A program made the translations under genes and the position numbers. Under the pieces are notes generated by a model. The model had not been told where the DNA came from and did no database searches. It was given only the letters and a program-made list of their open reading frames with translations. From Blastomonas sp. CACIA14H2 (lineage in GTDB: Bacteria; Pseudomonadota; Alphaproteobacteria; Sphingomonadales; Sphingomonadaceae), in NCBI GenBank assembly GCA_000503195.1, contig AYSC01000001.1:124001-188000 (forward strand): a DNA stretch of 64,000 nt, in the 5' to 3' direction. Below are positions 17,960-27,058 of the stretch, piece after piece (the stretch's first letter is position 1; each line of letters begins with the position of its first letter).

Positions 17960-18004
17960 CCATTAGGGGGCGAGTATGACCGGCTGTATACGATTTGATG
18001 ACAG
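17960..18004 (-). promoter_or_regulatory. Pho-box-like promoter of the phosphoesterase operon
   Basis: On the minus strand CTGTCAT (18004-17998) and CGGTCAT (17982-17976) are in direct repeat exactly 22 bases apart, twice the 11-base Pho-box period; the middle unit (TCGTATA) is poor. Ten bases later comes TAATGG (17965-17960) as -10, in the position usual for PhoB-activated promoters, and the receptor ATG follows about 35 bases on. Confidence 0.5.
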
Positions 18005-18336
18005 CTCTGGGTGGTTCGCAAGTCAGTTCAGAGTTCGGCCTTCCATGACGCTGGTGGCACCACCGACCAGGAGCTCGCGCCTGGGCGCAGGGTAACGGTG
18101 GATGGGCCGGGTCGGGCTGCTTGGGCTGCCGGCTCGACGGTGTTGCCCATGGGCGAAACGCCTGACCAGGCACGCCTTAAGGAACACGATTGCATTCGCC
18201 TTGCTGCAAGGCCGCAGCCTCGGAGCGGCGGGTGCGACTGGCCGTCTTCGGTAGCAGTTCAGCCCGGTCCTCCCTCGTGTCCCTGTCTTCCGGTCAGGCA
18301 GCCGGAGCCCCGCCGCTGGGTACGATATCGGCTATA

Positions 18337-18346
18337 TGGCATGCCA
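18337..18346. promoter_or_regulatory. Operator candidate, motif 2 (distal)
   Basis: TGGCATGCCA, a perfect 10-bp palindrome. It is 63 bases (about six helical turns) upstream of a second copy at 18400, both ahead of the TonB receptor at 18455. The form resembles TTGGTATACCAA sites of FCD-type GntR regulators. Confidence 0.55.
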
Positions 18347-18399
18347 GAATGCAGTTTTAATTTCGATATACCGATTTATCTGCTTGCGAATCGCTATTT

Positions 18400-18409
18400 T
18401 GGCATGCCA
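18400..18409. promoter_or_regulatory. Operator candidate, motif 2 (proximal)
   Basis: TGGCATGCCA within TTTTGGCATGCCATCT, 46 bases before the receptor start codon. The flanks, including downstream ATCT, match the copy at 30121. Confidence 0.55.
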
Positions 18410-18454
18410 TCTGAGCGTGGCCAAAAAATTGGCGTACATCAGGGAGAGTCGGAA

Positions 18455-20779
18455 ATGTCCAGGTTAGCTGCGCGCACGCGCCGATTGACGAAGCTTTTGC
18501 TTGTTGGAACGTCCCTAGCTTGGGCCCCTGTTACGCTGGCGCAGCAGACCGACCAGCTGGACGAGACCGATCGCCCGGATCAGATCGAGAATTTCGAAAT
18601 CGTGGTCACCGCGAACAAGCGGGCGGAAAGCATCCAGGATGTCCCCATTTCCGTCGTCGCCGTGTCGCCCGCTGCCATCGATCAGGCCGGCATCACCAGC
18701 ACCATCGAACTTCCGCAGCTCGTACCCGGACTGACCTTCAATCCCGCCGGAGAAGCGAAACTCAACAGCTTCAATATCCGTGGTGTCGGGACCTATGCGC
18801 TCACCGCAACGCTCGAATCCTCTGTGGGCGTGGCAGTCGATGGCGTGCCACTGGCACGGGTTGGCGGCAGCATCACCGATATGGTCGATGTGGAGCGAGT
18901 GGAAGTTCTCAAAGGCCCGCAAGGCATGCTCTTCGGCAAGAATGCGACGGCAGGCCTCATCAGCATCGTCAATCGCAGGCCTGACATCGGGGCGACGACG
19001 GGCGCGCTCAACGTCGAATATGGTTCTTACAATGAACTCAATATCGATGGAGTGGTCAATGTCGCGATTGGCGACACGGCCGCATTACGGGTCGCGGCCT
19101 GGAAATATGGCCATGACGGTTTCATCAGGGGTCCCGATGGCGCGGACTATAGCCAGAAGAACACCTATGGCATTCGGACCAGCCTTGCATTCGAGCCTTC
19201 AGACGCCGTCTCGATCACGCTGATCGGCCAGTATGATGGCAGGGACGAGCGCGCCAATGCCAATACGCATCGCCTCTTCACCAGTACGACCCCCTTCGGG
19301 ATCATCGTTGAAAACTGGGCGCGAGCGAGGGGAATCACGCCGGGGCCGCGCAACGAGCAGGGAGAGTTTTTTGCAACACCCTTCAGCAGGGCGAACAATT
19401 ATTATGTAACGGGCCTGATCGATGCAGAGCTTGGCAGCGGATATACGTTATCGTCGGCCACCTCCTATCGGTCGGTTTCGGTCGAAGGTCAGATGGACCC
19501 GTTCGTAACCAGCTCACCGTTGCTGCATCTCACCCGTCTCCAGGATCGGGAAGAATATGATCAGTTCACCCAGGAACTCCGCATAGCGTCCCCGTCCGAC
19601 CGGCCGCTCAGTTTCGTGGCCGGTCTTTTCTATTATCAGTTCGAGGTAAAGGACGTTCAGGACCAGAATTTCTTCGGCCTTGTTCAGCCCGGAATCTCGA
19701 ACTTCTACCGGGTCAATACCGTGACCGACAAGCTGCGGAATATCGCCGCGTTCGGTGAGCTGACCTATCGTCTCACGCCAAGTTTCCGCATCATTGGCGG
19801 CGTGCGCGTCTCGAACGATCGCACATCCGCGACTTTTGATCGGGCGAGGGTGGGTACCGATACGGGGATCATCCCGGGCAACGTGCCGATCTTCTCCTAT
19901 GTCACGAGGCCCGTCAGCTACGATGCGGTGTCATACCGGTTCGGGGCGCAATATGATGTTGCGCCTGACATCATGCTCTATGCGACCGCCTCGCGCGGGT
20001 ACAAGGGGCCAGGCTTCAACCTCACCCAGTCAAGCACTCCGGCTGCCATCATCAACGATGCGCGGGTCGCCCCCGAAATCGCCAAATCCTATGAGATCGG
20101 GATCAAGTCGCAGTTCTTCGACCGGCGTCTCACTATCAATCTCACCGCGTTCGACTCAACGTTCGACGATTTCCAGACGACGGTCGGTCTGCCCACCAAC
20201 CCGCCGACTTTCGTGATCCAGAATGCCGGGCAGCTCAAGTCCACCGGGGTCGAGCTCGAGATCAACGCGCGCCCGGCAGACGGGTTAAGCCTCGGCCTCA
20301 ACGGCGCGTATATCGACGCGCGCTATACCGATTTCGACAATGCCGCGTGCTATTTCAATCAGCCCACGCGACCGGCAGGAACCCCCTTGACGCCTGGGTT
20401 GTGCGTGGGCGGCGTGCAGACGCTCAATGGCTGGCCCCTGGCCGTATCGCCCAAATGGAGCTTCAACGCTTCGGCGCGCTACGAAACGCCTGTTTCCGAT
20501 GACTTCAGCGCGTTCATCAACGCGACCTACTCGTGGCGAAGCAGCGTCGTCTATGAAGCGCGCCGCGATCCGCTGGAAGTTCAGGATGGCTATGGTTTCG
20601 CCAACCTCAACCTCGGCTTCAAGACCGCCGATGGCAATATTTCGGTCGCTCTCTACGTCCGCAATCTGTTCGAAGAACATTTCGTCTCGCGGGTTCGGCA
20701 GGAGTTCGGCGTCTATTACCAGGCACCGTCGTACGAGGCCCGGCGACGGGTCGGACTACAAGTATCCAGCAGATTCTGA
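18455..20779 (+). CDS. TonB-dependent outer-membrane receptor
   Basis: A 774-residue receptor: signal peptide ending WAPVTLAQQ, TonB-box-like FEIVVTANKR, plug with EVLKGPQGMLFGKNATAG, and a barrel ending VSSRF with terminal Phe. This is the common sphingomonad class with the same plug motif as the receptors at 3046 and 59601. ATG 18455 has AGGGAGAG upstream; the open frame runs back to 18011 but includes both palindromes and is not a coding extension. Two motif-2 operators precede it, and the aromatic-degradation operon starts 110 bases after it past a hairpin, so it probably brings in that operon's substrate or a related compound. Confidence 0.93.
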   Translation: MSRLAARTRRLTKLLLVGTSLAWAPVTLAQQTDQLDETDRPDQIENFEIVVTANKRAESIQDVPISVVAVSPAAIDQAGITSTIELPQLVPGLTFNPAGEAKLNSFNIRGVGTYALTATLESSVGVAVDGVPLARVGGSITDMVDVERVEVLKGPQGMLFGKNATAGLISIVNRRPDIGATTGALNVEYGSYNELNIDGVVNVAIGDTAALRVAAWKYGHDGFIRGPDGADYSQKNTYGIRTSLAFEPSDAVSITLIGQYDGRDERANANTHRLFTSTTPFGIIVENWARARGITPGPRNEQGEFFATPFSRANNYYVTGLIDAELGSGYTLSSATSYRSVSVEGQMDPFVTSSPLLHLTRLQDREEYDQFTQELRIASPSDRPLSFVAGLFYYQFEVKDVQDQNFFGLVQPGISNFYRVNTVTDKLRNIAAFGELTYRLTPSFRIIGGVRVSNDRTSATFDRARVGTDTGIIPGNVPIFSYVTRPVSYDAVSYRFGAQYDVAPDIMLYATASRGYKGPGFNLTQSSTPAAIINDARVAPEIAKSYEIGIKSQFFDRRLTINLTAFDSTFDDFQTTVGLPTNPPTFVIQNAGQLKSTGVELEINARPADGLSLGLNGAYIDARYTDFDNAACYFNQPTRPAGTPLTPGLCVGGVQTLNGWPLAVSPKWSFNASARYETPVSDDFSAFINATYSWRSSVVYEARRDPLEVQDGYGFANLNLGFKTADGNISVALYVRNLFEEHFVSRVRQEFGVYYQAPSYEARRRVGLQVSSRF

Positions 20780-20787
20780 TGAATTCT

Positions 20788-20818
20788 CCGGTTCCCCTCC
20801 GCACCGGTGGGGAGCCGG
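20788..20818 (+). terminator. Hairpin between receptor and monooxygenase genes
   Basis: CCGGTTCCCC and GGGGAGCCGG pair over ten bases (one G-U) around an 11-base loop, right after the receptor stop. There is no strong U-run, so it may attenuate or protect mRNA rather than fully terminate. Confidence 0.45.
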
Positions 20819-20889
20819 TCAACTTCCCGTTTCCAAGATCGCGGCATGACCTTGCCATAGCCGCGCGCAGCAGGACCTGAAGATTACCC

Positions 20890-22611
20890 ATGGCACATGA
20901 AACCGATATTCTCATTGTTGGTGCCGGTCCGGCGGGTCTTCTGGCCGCGATCCTGGCGTCGCAGCTGGGATTGCGTTTCGAGATCATCGAGATGCGCGCC
21001 GGGCTGCATACCGAGCCGTCGGCGCATGTCCTGAAGACCCATTCGATGGAGGTATACCGTCGGATCGGCATTGCCGATGCGATATTCGCGCAGTCGACAC
21101 CTGAGGAACTGCAGCGCTGCATCGTCTGGTGCGAGAGCCTGTCCGGGCTTTGCTATGGCCGTCTCGACCTGTGCGGAAAGAAGGGCCTTTCGCCGCGCTT
21201 TACCAATATCAGCCCTGTATATTCGGCGAACGTGCCGCAAAATGTGCTGGAGCCGCTCCTGAAGGCCCGTCTGTGCGATGTGGCCGGTACCGACCCGGTC
21301 CGGTTCGGACAGCGCCTTGTCGATTTCACACAGGATGGCGACGCGGTGAGCGCCCGGATCTCCGATGGCGAGACGACGCGGGAGGTTCGGGCGCGTTACA
21401 TCCTGGGTGCCGATGGTGCGGGCAGCCAGGTACGGCGAAGCGCGGGCATCGCCATGGATGGGCCGCCTGCACTGGCGCACTTCCTGGCAATCCACATCCA
21501 ATCGGACATGATGCCGATCCTCGAGCGGCATCCCGGGGTCGTGTTCTTCCTGCGCGCGCCAGGGCTCAGCGGGTTTTTCATCGTGCACCAGCCGGTCGGA
21601 TCGCAGGTGTTCATGCTGCGCATCGACCCCGGCAGCACGCCGCCGGACAGTTTCGACGAGGCGCAGTGTCGCGCGATCATCGACCAGGTCATCGGGTGTG
21701 CGCATGAATACACGATCACGTCGAACGGCAGCTGGGTCATGTCCGCGCAGATTGCACGCCATTACCGCAATGGCCGGGCGCTTCTCGTCGGCGACGCCGG
21801 TCATCGCTTCCCGCCAACCGGCGGGCTCGGCCTCAATACCGGGGTCGAGGATGTCGAAAACCTGATGTGGAAGCTCAACGCGGTCATTCGCGGCAAGGCA
21901 AGCGACCGACTGCTCGACAGCTACGAGCAGGAATGTCGCCCCATTGCGATCCGCAACACCGAACAGTCTGTCCGCAACAATGAGCGAATGCAGATCATCG
22001 AGACCGCGCTCGGTGGTGACCGGGGTGATGAAGTCCTGGCCGCCACGCTCCGCGAACTCCAGTCGAACGGGGCACATCCCCAGTTTGCGGCGTTGACGAC
22101 CGCCGTCAACGATCAGATTGACCATTTCGCATTTCTTGAACTGGAAATGGCCGCGCGGCTGACCCGGGGCGTATTTGCCGATGCGCTTCGGCCTGTGCCG
22201 ACACCGGTGGAACGCCTGGAGGGGTACCAACCCAGCTTTGCGCCTGGCGGCCATCTTCCGCATTTCTGGCTTTCGCCAGGTCGCTCGGCTCTGGATACGC
22301 TGCGGTTCGACCGCTTCATCCTGTTCGTCCCCGCCGGGGCCGAGAATGAATGGTCTGTCGCCGTGGACGCGATAGCCGGCGACTATCTGCCGGTGGACAT
22401 CGTCGCACTCGAAGGCTCGATGCGCAGCGACCAGGCCAGCGTGGCAGACTATTGGGGCGAGCAGCCGTTCGCGATGCTCGTCCGCCCCGACGGGCGCATC
22501 GGATGGGTCGAGCCTGCAGGGATCGAGGACCGCACGGCCGAACTCGAGCGGGTTCTGGCCCTGATAAGCAATGGCGAAATCTGCTCCGCTGGCCGGGAGC
22601 AGGCCGCATGA
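20890..22611 (+). CDS. FAD-dependent aromatic monooxygenase (PheA/TfdB/MhpA type)
   Basis: A 573-residue class A flavoprotein monooxygenase. It has the FAD Rossmann motif ILIVGAGPAGLLAAILA, the ILGADGAGSQVRR segment (DG motif), and the GDAGHRFPPTGGLGLNTGVEDVENL motif that binds the FAD ribityl phosphate. Length and the C-terminal thioredoxin-like extension fit phenol hydroxylase/2,4-dichlorophenol hydroxylase/MhpA relatives, which hydroxylate a phenolic ring using NAD(P)H and O2. It is first in a seven-gene operon with ring-cleavage-type enzymes, consistent with preparing a catechol or quinol. The TGA overlaps the next ATG (ATGA). Ring substrate unknown. Confidence 0.9.
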   Translation: MAHETDILIVGAGPAGLLAAILASQLGLRFEIIEMRAGLHTEPSAHVLKTHSMEVYRRIGIADAIFAQSTPEELQRCIVWCESLSGLCYGRLDLCGKKGLSPRFTNISPVYSANVPQNVLEPLLKARLCDVAGTDPVRFGQRLVDFTQDGDAVSARISDGETTREVRARYILGADGAGSQVRRSAGIAMDGPPALAHFLAIHIQSDMMPILERHPGVVFFLRAPGLSGFFIVHQPVGSQVFMLRIDPGSTPPDSFDEAQCRAIIDQVIGCAHEYTITSNGSWVMSAQIARHYRNGRALLVGDAGHRFPPTGGLGLNTGVEDVENLMWKLNAVIRGKASDRLLDSYEQECRPIAIRNTEQSVRNNERMQIIETALGGDRGDEVLAATLRELQSNGAHPQFAALTTAVNDQIDHFAFLELEMAARLTRGVFADALRPVPTPVERLEGYQPSFAPGGHLPHFWLSPGRSALDTLRFDRFILFVPAGAENEWSVAVDAIAGDYLPVDIVALEGSMRSDQASVADYWGEQPFAMLVRPDGRIGWVEPAGIEDRTAELERVLALISNGEICSAGREQAA

Positions 22612-23618
22612 ACCACGGGCCGATCGACATGCAGGCAGTGGAATTCCGCCCGGACGGGCCGGGGTTCATTGCTGCCGTCACGCGACGCCGGGTTCCTGTC
22701 GCAGGGCCGGGCGAGGTCCTGATCGCCGTTCACGCGGCCGGCGTGAATGGTCACGATATCCACCAGCTCCACGCGGGAGGCCATCCGCTTCGACCGGGTG
22801 AGACCGATATCCCTGGTCTGGAGGTGTCCGGCGAGATCGTCGCACTGGGAGAGGGCGTATCGCGCTGGTCGGTCGGCGATCGGGTCTGTGCGCTGCTGCG
22901 AGGCGGTGGCTATGCCGAATACGCCATCGCACCCGAGGGCAGCTGCTTTCCGAAACCCGCAAATCTCGGCTGGGTGGAGGCGGCCGCGTTGCCAGAAACC
23001 TATTGCACGGTGTGGAGCAACGTCTTCATCGACGGCGCGCTCGGCGCGGACGAGACCTTCCTCATGAACGGAGGGACCAGCGGGATCGGCGTCGCATCGA
23101 TCCAGATCGCCCATGCACTGGGTCGCCGGGTCTTCGCGACAGCGCGCGGTGCGCAAAAGGCACGGCAGTGCGAGGCGCTCGGCGCGACGCGCGGCATCGA
23201 CTACGAAACGGAGGATTTCGCCGAGGTCGTGATGGCCTCGACCGACAACCGCGGTGTCGACGTGATCCTCGATATCGTTGCCGGGGATTATCTCAGCAAG
23301 GACTTGGGTGCGCTCGCGGAGGGTGGCAGGCTGGTGTTCATCGGCGGCGCGCGCGGCTTTTCCGCCGAACTCGATATCCGCAAGCTGATGCGCAAGCGCC
23401 TTCGTGTGATGGGCAGCCTGCTGCGACCGCGCCCCGATGCCTTCAAGGCCCGCGTGGTGTCCGAACTTGTGGAGCATGTCTGGCCGCATGTCTGCGCCGG
23501 AAGGATCGATCCCATGATCGATCGCAGCTTCATGCTGGCGGACGCGGCAAGCGCGATCGCCCATGTCGAAGGCCGCCACCACATCGGCAAGGTCGTGCTC
23601 GAGGTGAAGCCACAGTGA
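22608..23618 (+). CDS. MDR-superfamily quinone oxidoreductase-like protein
   Basis: A 336-residue zinc-free medium-chain reductase with the quinone oxidoreductase pattern: GEVLIAVHAAGVNGHDIHQLHG near the N-terminus, GLEVSGEIVALGEGV, and the NADPH loop NGGTSGIGVASIQIAHALG. It resembles human TP53I3/PIG3 and bacterial QOR, which reduce quinones or enones with NADPH. ATG 22608 overlaps the preceding stop by four bases. In this operon it might reduce a quinone formed by the monooxygenase, or a conjugated double bond in a cleavage product. Confidence 0.88.
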   Translation: MNHGPIDMQAVEFRPDGPGFIAAVTRRRVPVAGPGEVLIAVHAAGVNGHDIHQLHAGGHPLRPGETDIPGLEVSGEIVALGEGVSRWSVGDRVCALLRGGGYAEYAIAPEGSCFPKPANLGWVEAAALPETYCTVWSNVFIDGALGADETFLMNGGTSGIGVASIQIAHALGRRVFATARGAQKARQCEALGATRGIDYETEDFAEVVMASTDNRGVDVILDIVAGDYLSKDLGALAEGGRLVFIGGARGFSAELDIRKLMRKRLRVMGSLLRPRPDAFKARVVSELVEHVWPHVCAGRIDPMIDRSFMLADAASAIAHVEGRHHIGKVVLEVKPQ

Positions 23619-24973
23619 GCCACGCCCGCGCAATAAAGGCTCCTGACCGCCCGCTGACCCCGCTACGGGTCTTCCTGATCGTGACCGCGCTGATGTCGGC
23701 ATATGCCTTGTCGTTCGTCGATCGGCAGATCCTCGCGCTGCTCATCGAGCCGATGCAGCAGAGCCTGGATATCAGCGACACGGGCTTCGGGCTTATCCAG
23801 GGCCTGGCCTTTGCGGTGTTCTATTTCAGCTTCGGAATTCCGCTCGGCCGGATCGCCGACAGGGGGAACAGGCGCAACCTGATTGCGGCGGGTATCCTGA
23901 TGTGGAGCTTCATGACGATGATGTGCGGCACCGCGCACTCGTTTCTCGCATTATTTGCGTGGCGGGCGGGCGTCGGCATCGGGGAAGCGGCGCTTTCGCC
24001 GGCGGCCTATTCGATGATCGCCGACCTGGTGCCCAAACATCGCCTGTCGTTTGCTCTCGCACTCTACAGCATGGGGGTCCACATCGGTGCCGGCATGGCC
24101 CTTCTCGTCGGCGGTTTCCTGCTGGACTGGATCAAGGACTCGGGTGCAGCAGAGTGGATCGCGGCCGGGACCGAGCCATGGCGGCTCGTCTTTTTTCTCG
24201 TCGGAGCACCCGGCATCGCGATGGCAACACTCATGATGTTGCTCCCGGAACCGGCGCGCAGGCAGTTTGGCGAAGCAGTCCTGGAGGAGGCTCCATCGAT
24301 CCGCGAAACCATCGCGCTGGTGGTCCAGGAACATCGGCTTTTTTGCGGCCTGATTTTCGGGTTCGCCTTCCATAACGGGGTGTTTTTTGCGCTTCTCAGC
24401 TGGACGCCAACCTTTATCGAACGGGTTTACGGCCAGTCGCCGGGCGAGTTTGGCAGTTATCTCGGTCTGGCAACGACGATCGGCGGTGTTCTGGGTCTGC
24501 TCGCCGGGGGGCTGATAAGCGACCGGCTTATATCGAGCGGCCGGCACGATACGCCGATCGTCATGGGTCTGGCAGCGATGGCAGGAATGCTGCTGTGTTC
24601 GCTGGTCGTTGTCTATGGCGGGTCGGTTGGACGCGCCATCTCCTTCTTCGGCGGAGCGATGTTCTTCCAGGCGATTCCGATCGGCACCATCGCGGCTGCG
24701 CTGCAGTTCGTCGTGCCCAATCGCTATCGAGCCCAGATCTCGGCGCTCTATCTCATCTCGATCTCGATTGCCGGGATGACGCTTGGCCCCGCGCTTCCAC
24801 CCATGATCAGCGACGGACTGTTCCGGAACCCCGCTCGAATTGGCGATGCGCTGGCCGTTACGATCGCTCTCATGATCGTTGCCGGGACGGCCTGTCTCGT
24901 GATGGGGCGCCCCGCCTACGCACGCAGATACAGGTCCATTCATGAATTCAGCACGGAGCGGGAGAGCATATGA
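23615..24973 (+). CDS. MFS transporter (Spinster-like/phthalate-permease-like)
   Basis: A 452-residue twelve-helix carrier with the early signature ALSFVDRQILALLIEPMQQSL and the loop-2 motif GRIADRGNRR, typical of the bacterial Spinster-like MFS group common in sphingomonad catabolic clusters. It starts at GTG 23615, whose last two bases and the next A form the previous gene's TGA (GTGA), and ends in ATGA with the hydrolase start. It probably moves an aromatic acid or breakdown intermediate across the inner membrane; the receptor at 18455 would serve the outer membrane. Confidence 0.9.
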   Translation: MSHARAIKAPDRPLTPLRVFLIVTALMSAYALSFVDRQILALLIEPMQQSLDISDTGFGLIQGLAFAVFYFSFGIPLGRIADRGNRRNLIAAGILMWSFMTMMCGTAHSFLALFAWRAGVGIGEAALSPAAYSMIADLVPKHRLSFALALYSMGVHIGAGMALLVGGFLLDWIKDSGAAEWIAAGTEPWRLVFFLVGAPGIAMATLMMLLPEPARRQFGEAVLEEAPSIRETIALVVQEHRLFCGLIFGFAFHNGVFFALLSWTPTFIERVYGQSPGEFGSYLGLATTIGGVLGLLAGGLISDRLISSGRHDTPIVMGLAAMAGMLLCSLVVVYGGSVGRAISFFGGAMFFQAIPIGTIAAALQFVVPNRYRAQISALYLISISIAGMTLGPALPPMISDGLFRNPARIGDALAVTIALMIVAGTACLVMGRPAYARRYRSIHEFSTERESI

Positions 24974-25812
24974 AGATCGCAAGTTTTCGAGATCGCATCG
25001 GCATGAGCTACGGGATCGTGAAGGACGACGGCATCATCGATGTCGGCGCACGGCTGGGGTTGCCCCTTGAAGCCGTTCTCGAGAATGCCTCCTTGCTCGC
25101 AAGGTACGCGAATTGCGCGGCCGACCTGATGCTGGGTGACGTGACGCTGCTGCCGCCGGTTCCGAACTCCGGGCGCATCATTTGCGTCGGGCTGAATTAC
25201 AGGACGCATATCGAAGAAACCGGCAATGCGGTTCCGCTCCATCCGATCCTGTTTCCGCGCTATCCTTCATCGCTCGTCGGGCAAGGGGCCGCGATGATCC
25301 GGCCGAGGGTATCGGAACGCTTCGACTATGAGGGCGAACTTGCGGTCATCATCGGAAAGCCGGGACGACACGTCGCCGCCGAACGCGCGATGGACCATGT
25401 GGCGGGCTATGCCTGTTTCAACGACGGATCGATCCGGGATTTCCAGCGCCACACATCGCAGTTCCTGCCGGGCAAGAATTTCGACCGTTCGGGCAGCTTC
25501 GGGCCTTGGCTCGTGACTCCCGACGAGGTCGGTGAGGTCAATGCCCTCCACCTGACCACGCGGCTGAACGGATCGGTCGTGCAGCAGAGCGGCATCGACG
25601 ATCTGCTGTTCGGCGTCGAAGCGCTGATCGCCTATGTCTCGCAGATATGGGAAATCCGTCCGGGCGACGTGATCGCCACAGGGACGACCGGCGGTGTCGG
25701 TGCCGCGCGCAACCCACCGCTCTGGATGAAGCCCGGCGATCTGATCGAAGTCGAGATCGACCGGCTGGGCATATTGTCGAACCCGATCGTCGATGAGGAG
25801 ACAGCGGTATGA
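24970..25812 (+). CDS. Fumarylacetoacetate hydrolase-family protein
   Basis: A 280-residue FAH-superfamily enzyme. The N-terminal small domain is followed by RIICVGLNYRTHIEE, the metal site FDYEGELAVIIGKPGR with its Glu-x-Glu pair, and GYACFNDGSIRDFQ with the metal Asp, then the family C-terminus VIATGTTGGVGAARNPP. Members hydrolyse C-C bonds in 1,3-diketo acids, or act as hydratases, decarboxylases or isomerases on ring-cleavage products. Start overlaps the transporter stop by four bases; stop overlaps the VOC start by four bases. Likely acts after the dioxygenase. Confidence 0.92.
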   Translation: MKIASFRDRIGMSYGIVKDDGIIDVGARLGLPLEAVLENASLLARYANCAADLMLGDVTLLPPVPNSGRIICVGLNYRTHIEETGNAVPLHPILFPRYPSSLVGQGAAMIRPRVSERFDYEGELAVIIGKPGRHVAAERAMDHVAGYACFNDGSIRDFQRHTSQFLPGKNFDRSGSFGPWLVTPDEVGEVNALHLTTRLNGSVVQQSGIDDLLFGVEALIAYVSQIWEIRPGDVIATGTTGGVGAARNPPLWMKPGDLIEVEIDRLGILSNPIVDEETAV

Positions 25813-26345
25813 CCATTCGCCCCATCCGGCTTGCCCATATCGTCTTTTACACGGCTGATTTGAAGCGCATGTGCGACTGGTATTGCACGGTGCTCGGTGC
25901 CGAAGTGGTCAATGGCAATGATTTCATCGCCTTTCTGACCTATGATGACGAGCATCACCGGGTTGCCCTCATCGCTCCGCCGGACATCGCGCCGCGCCCA
26001 AAAGGGCCCACCGTCGGCTTTTACCATTCGGCCTTTACCTATGCGGGCCTCGAGGACCTGCTGGAAACACACGATCGTTTGCGGGACCTCGGCATCATGC
26101 CCCGAAGGACGATCAACCACGGCCCGACGATTTCGCTCTATTACACCGATCCCGATGGCAATGACGTCGAGCTTCAGGTCGACCGATTTGAGAATGCCCG
26201 CGATGCGCAGGAATGGATGAAAGGCGCTGCATTCACGGCCAACCCCATCGGGATCGATCTTGATGTGGAGGATCTGCGCCGCCGTCTTGAACAGGGCGAA
26301 CCGGTCGCATCGATCATGGTGCGGCCTGACGAAGTCGTGTCATGA
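25809..26345 (+). CDS. VOC-family protein, possible one-domain extradiol dioxygenase
   Basis: A 178-residue protein with two VOC modules. The opening RLAHIVFYTADLKRMCDWYCTVLG carries the first ligand His, a central GPTVGFYHSAFTY carries the second, and DPDGNDVELQVD carries the Glu. This His-His-Glu arrangement is that of iron-dependent extradiol dioxygenases and glyoxalases; the match to the biphenyl-diol dioxygenase style (YYTDPDGNDVELQ) and the neighbours favour ring cleavage. It is shorter than classical two-domain BphC (about 290). Overlaps both neighbours by four bases. Confidence 0.85.
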   Translation: MTIRPIRLAHIVFYTADLKRMCDWYCTVLGAEVVNGNDFIAFLTYDDEHHRVALIAPPDIAPRPKGPTVGFYHSAFTYAGLEDLLETHDRLRDLGIMPRRTINHGPTISLYYTDPDGNDVELQVDRFENARDAQEWMKGAAFTANPIGIDLDVEDLRRRLEQGEPVASIMVRPDEVVS

Positions 26346-27058
26346 TCGACAAGCGATGCGCAACGATCGCGCAAGCCCTTCACGATGTTCACGATGGCGC
26401 GACCATATTGATCAGTGGGTTCGGCGAAGCGGGCAATCCTACCGAACTCATTCACGCGCTGATCGAACAGGGCGCGCGTGACCTGACTGTCGTCAACAAC
26501 AACGCGGGCAACGGAGAGATCGGTCTGGCGCTTCTTCTGAAGCAGCGGCGCGTCCGCAAGATCGTCTGCTCATTCCCTCGCGGGTCGCATGGTCATGTGT
26601 TCGATGAACTCTATCACGCCCGGCAGATCGAACTCGAACTCGTACCACAAGGCACTTTGGCAGAACGCATCCGTGCGGCCGGGGCGGGGATACCGGCCTT
26701 CTATACCGCAACCGGTGCAGGGACCGAGATCGCGAACGGCAAGGAGACGCGAACCTTTGGCGGTCGGGAATATCTGATGGAAACGGCAATCCACGCAGAC
26801 TTCGCACTGATCAAGGCGGAGCGTGCGGATCGCTGGGGTAACCTCGTCTACAACAAGGCGGCCCGGAACTTTGCGCCGGTCATGGCGATGGCCGCCGCCA
26901 CGACGATCGTTCAGGCACGTCATGTCGTGGAACCAGGCGAGCTCGACCCGGAGGCGATCGTGACGCCTTCGATTTTCGTCGACCGCATCGTCCATGTCCC
27001 TGACCCTGTCCGGGAAAGCGACCATCTTGCTGCACTGGACAAGGAGCGGGCGTCATGA
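26342..27058 (+). CDS. 3-oxoacid/3-oxoadipate CoA-transferase, alpha subunit
   Basis: A 238-residue class I CoA-transferase alpha subunit. It shows ILISGFGEAGNPTELIHAL (phosphate/CoA loop), LTVVNNNAG, PQGTLAERIRAAGAGIPAFYTATG and KAERADRWGNLVYNKAARNF, the pattern of PcaI/ScoA/AtoD. With the beta subunit it moves CoA from succinyl-CoA (or acetyl-CoA) to a beta-keto acid. Coupled to both neighbours by four-base overlaps. In this operon it would activate the beta-keto acid left after ring cleavage, before thiolysis; no thiolase is present in the window's operon. Confidence 0.9.
   Translation: MIDKRCATIAQALHDVHDGATILISGFGEAGNPTELIHALIEQGARDLTVVNNNAGNGEIGLALLLKQRRVRKIVCSFPRGSHGHVFDELYHARQIELELVPQGTLAERIRAAGAGIPAFYTATGAGTEIANGKETRTFGGREYLMETAIHADFALIKAERADRWGNLVYNKAARNFAPVMAMAAATTIVQARHVVEPGELDPEAIVTPSIFVDRIVHVPDPVRESDHLAALDKERAS

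Larger units (their letters stand above)
17926..18454. other. Divergent control region of two TonB receptors
   Basis: About 530 bases between the divergent receptors. The left end holds the Pho-box-like promoter; the right end holds two TGGCATGCCA palindromes (18337, 18400). The middle (about 18010-18330) is GC-rich with no gene or riboswitch that I recognise; a cobalamin riboswitch was considered and not seen. Confidence 0.5.

Noticed and set aside
17926-18454. Cobalamin or other riboswitch upstream of the TonB receptors
   Set aside because: No cobalamin-box-like conserved core was recognised; the Pho-like and TGGCATGCCA motifs explain the region better.
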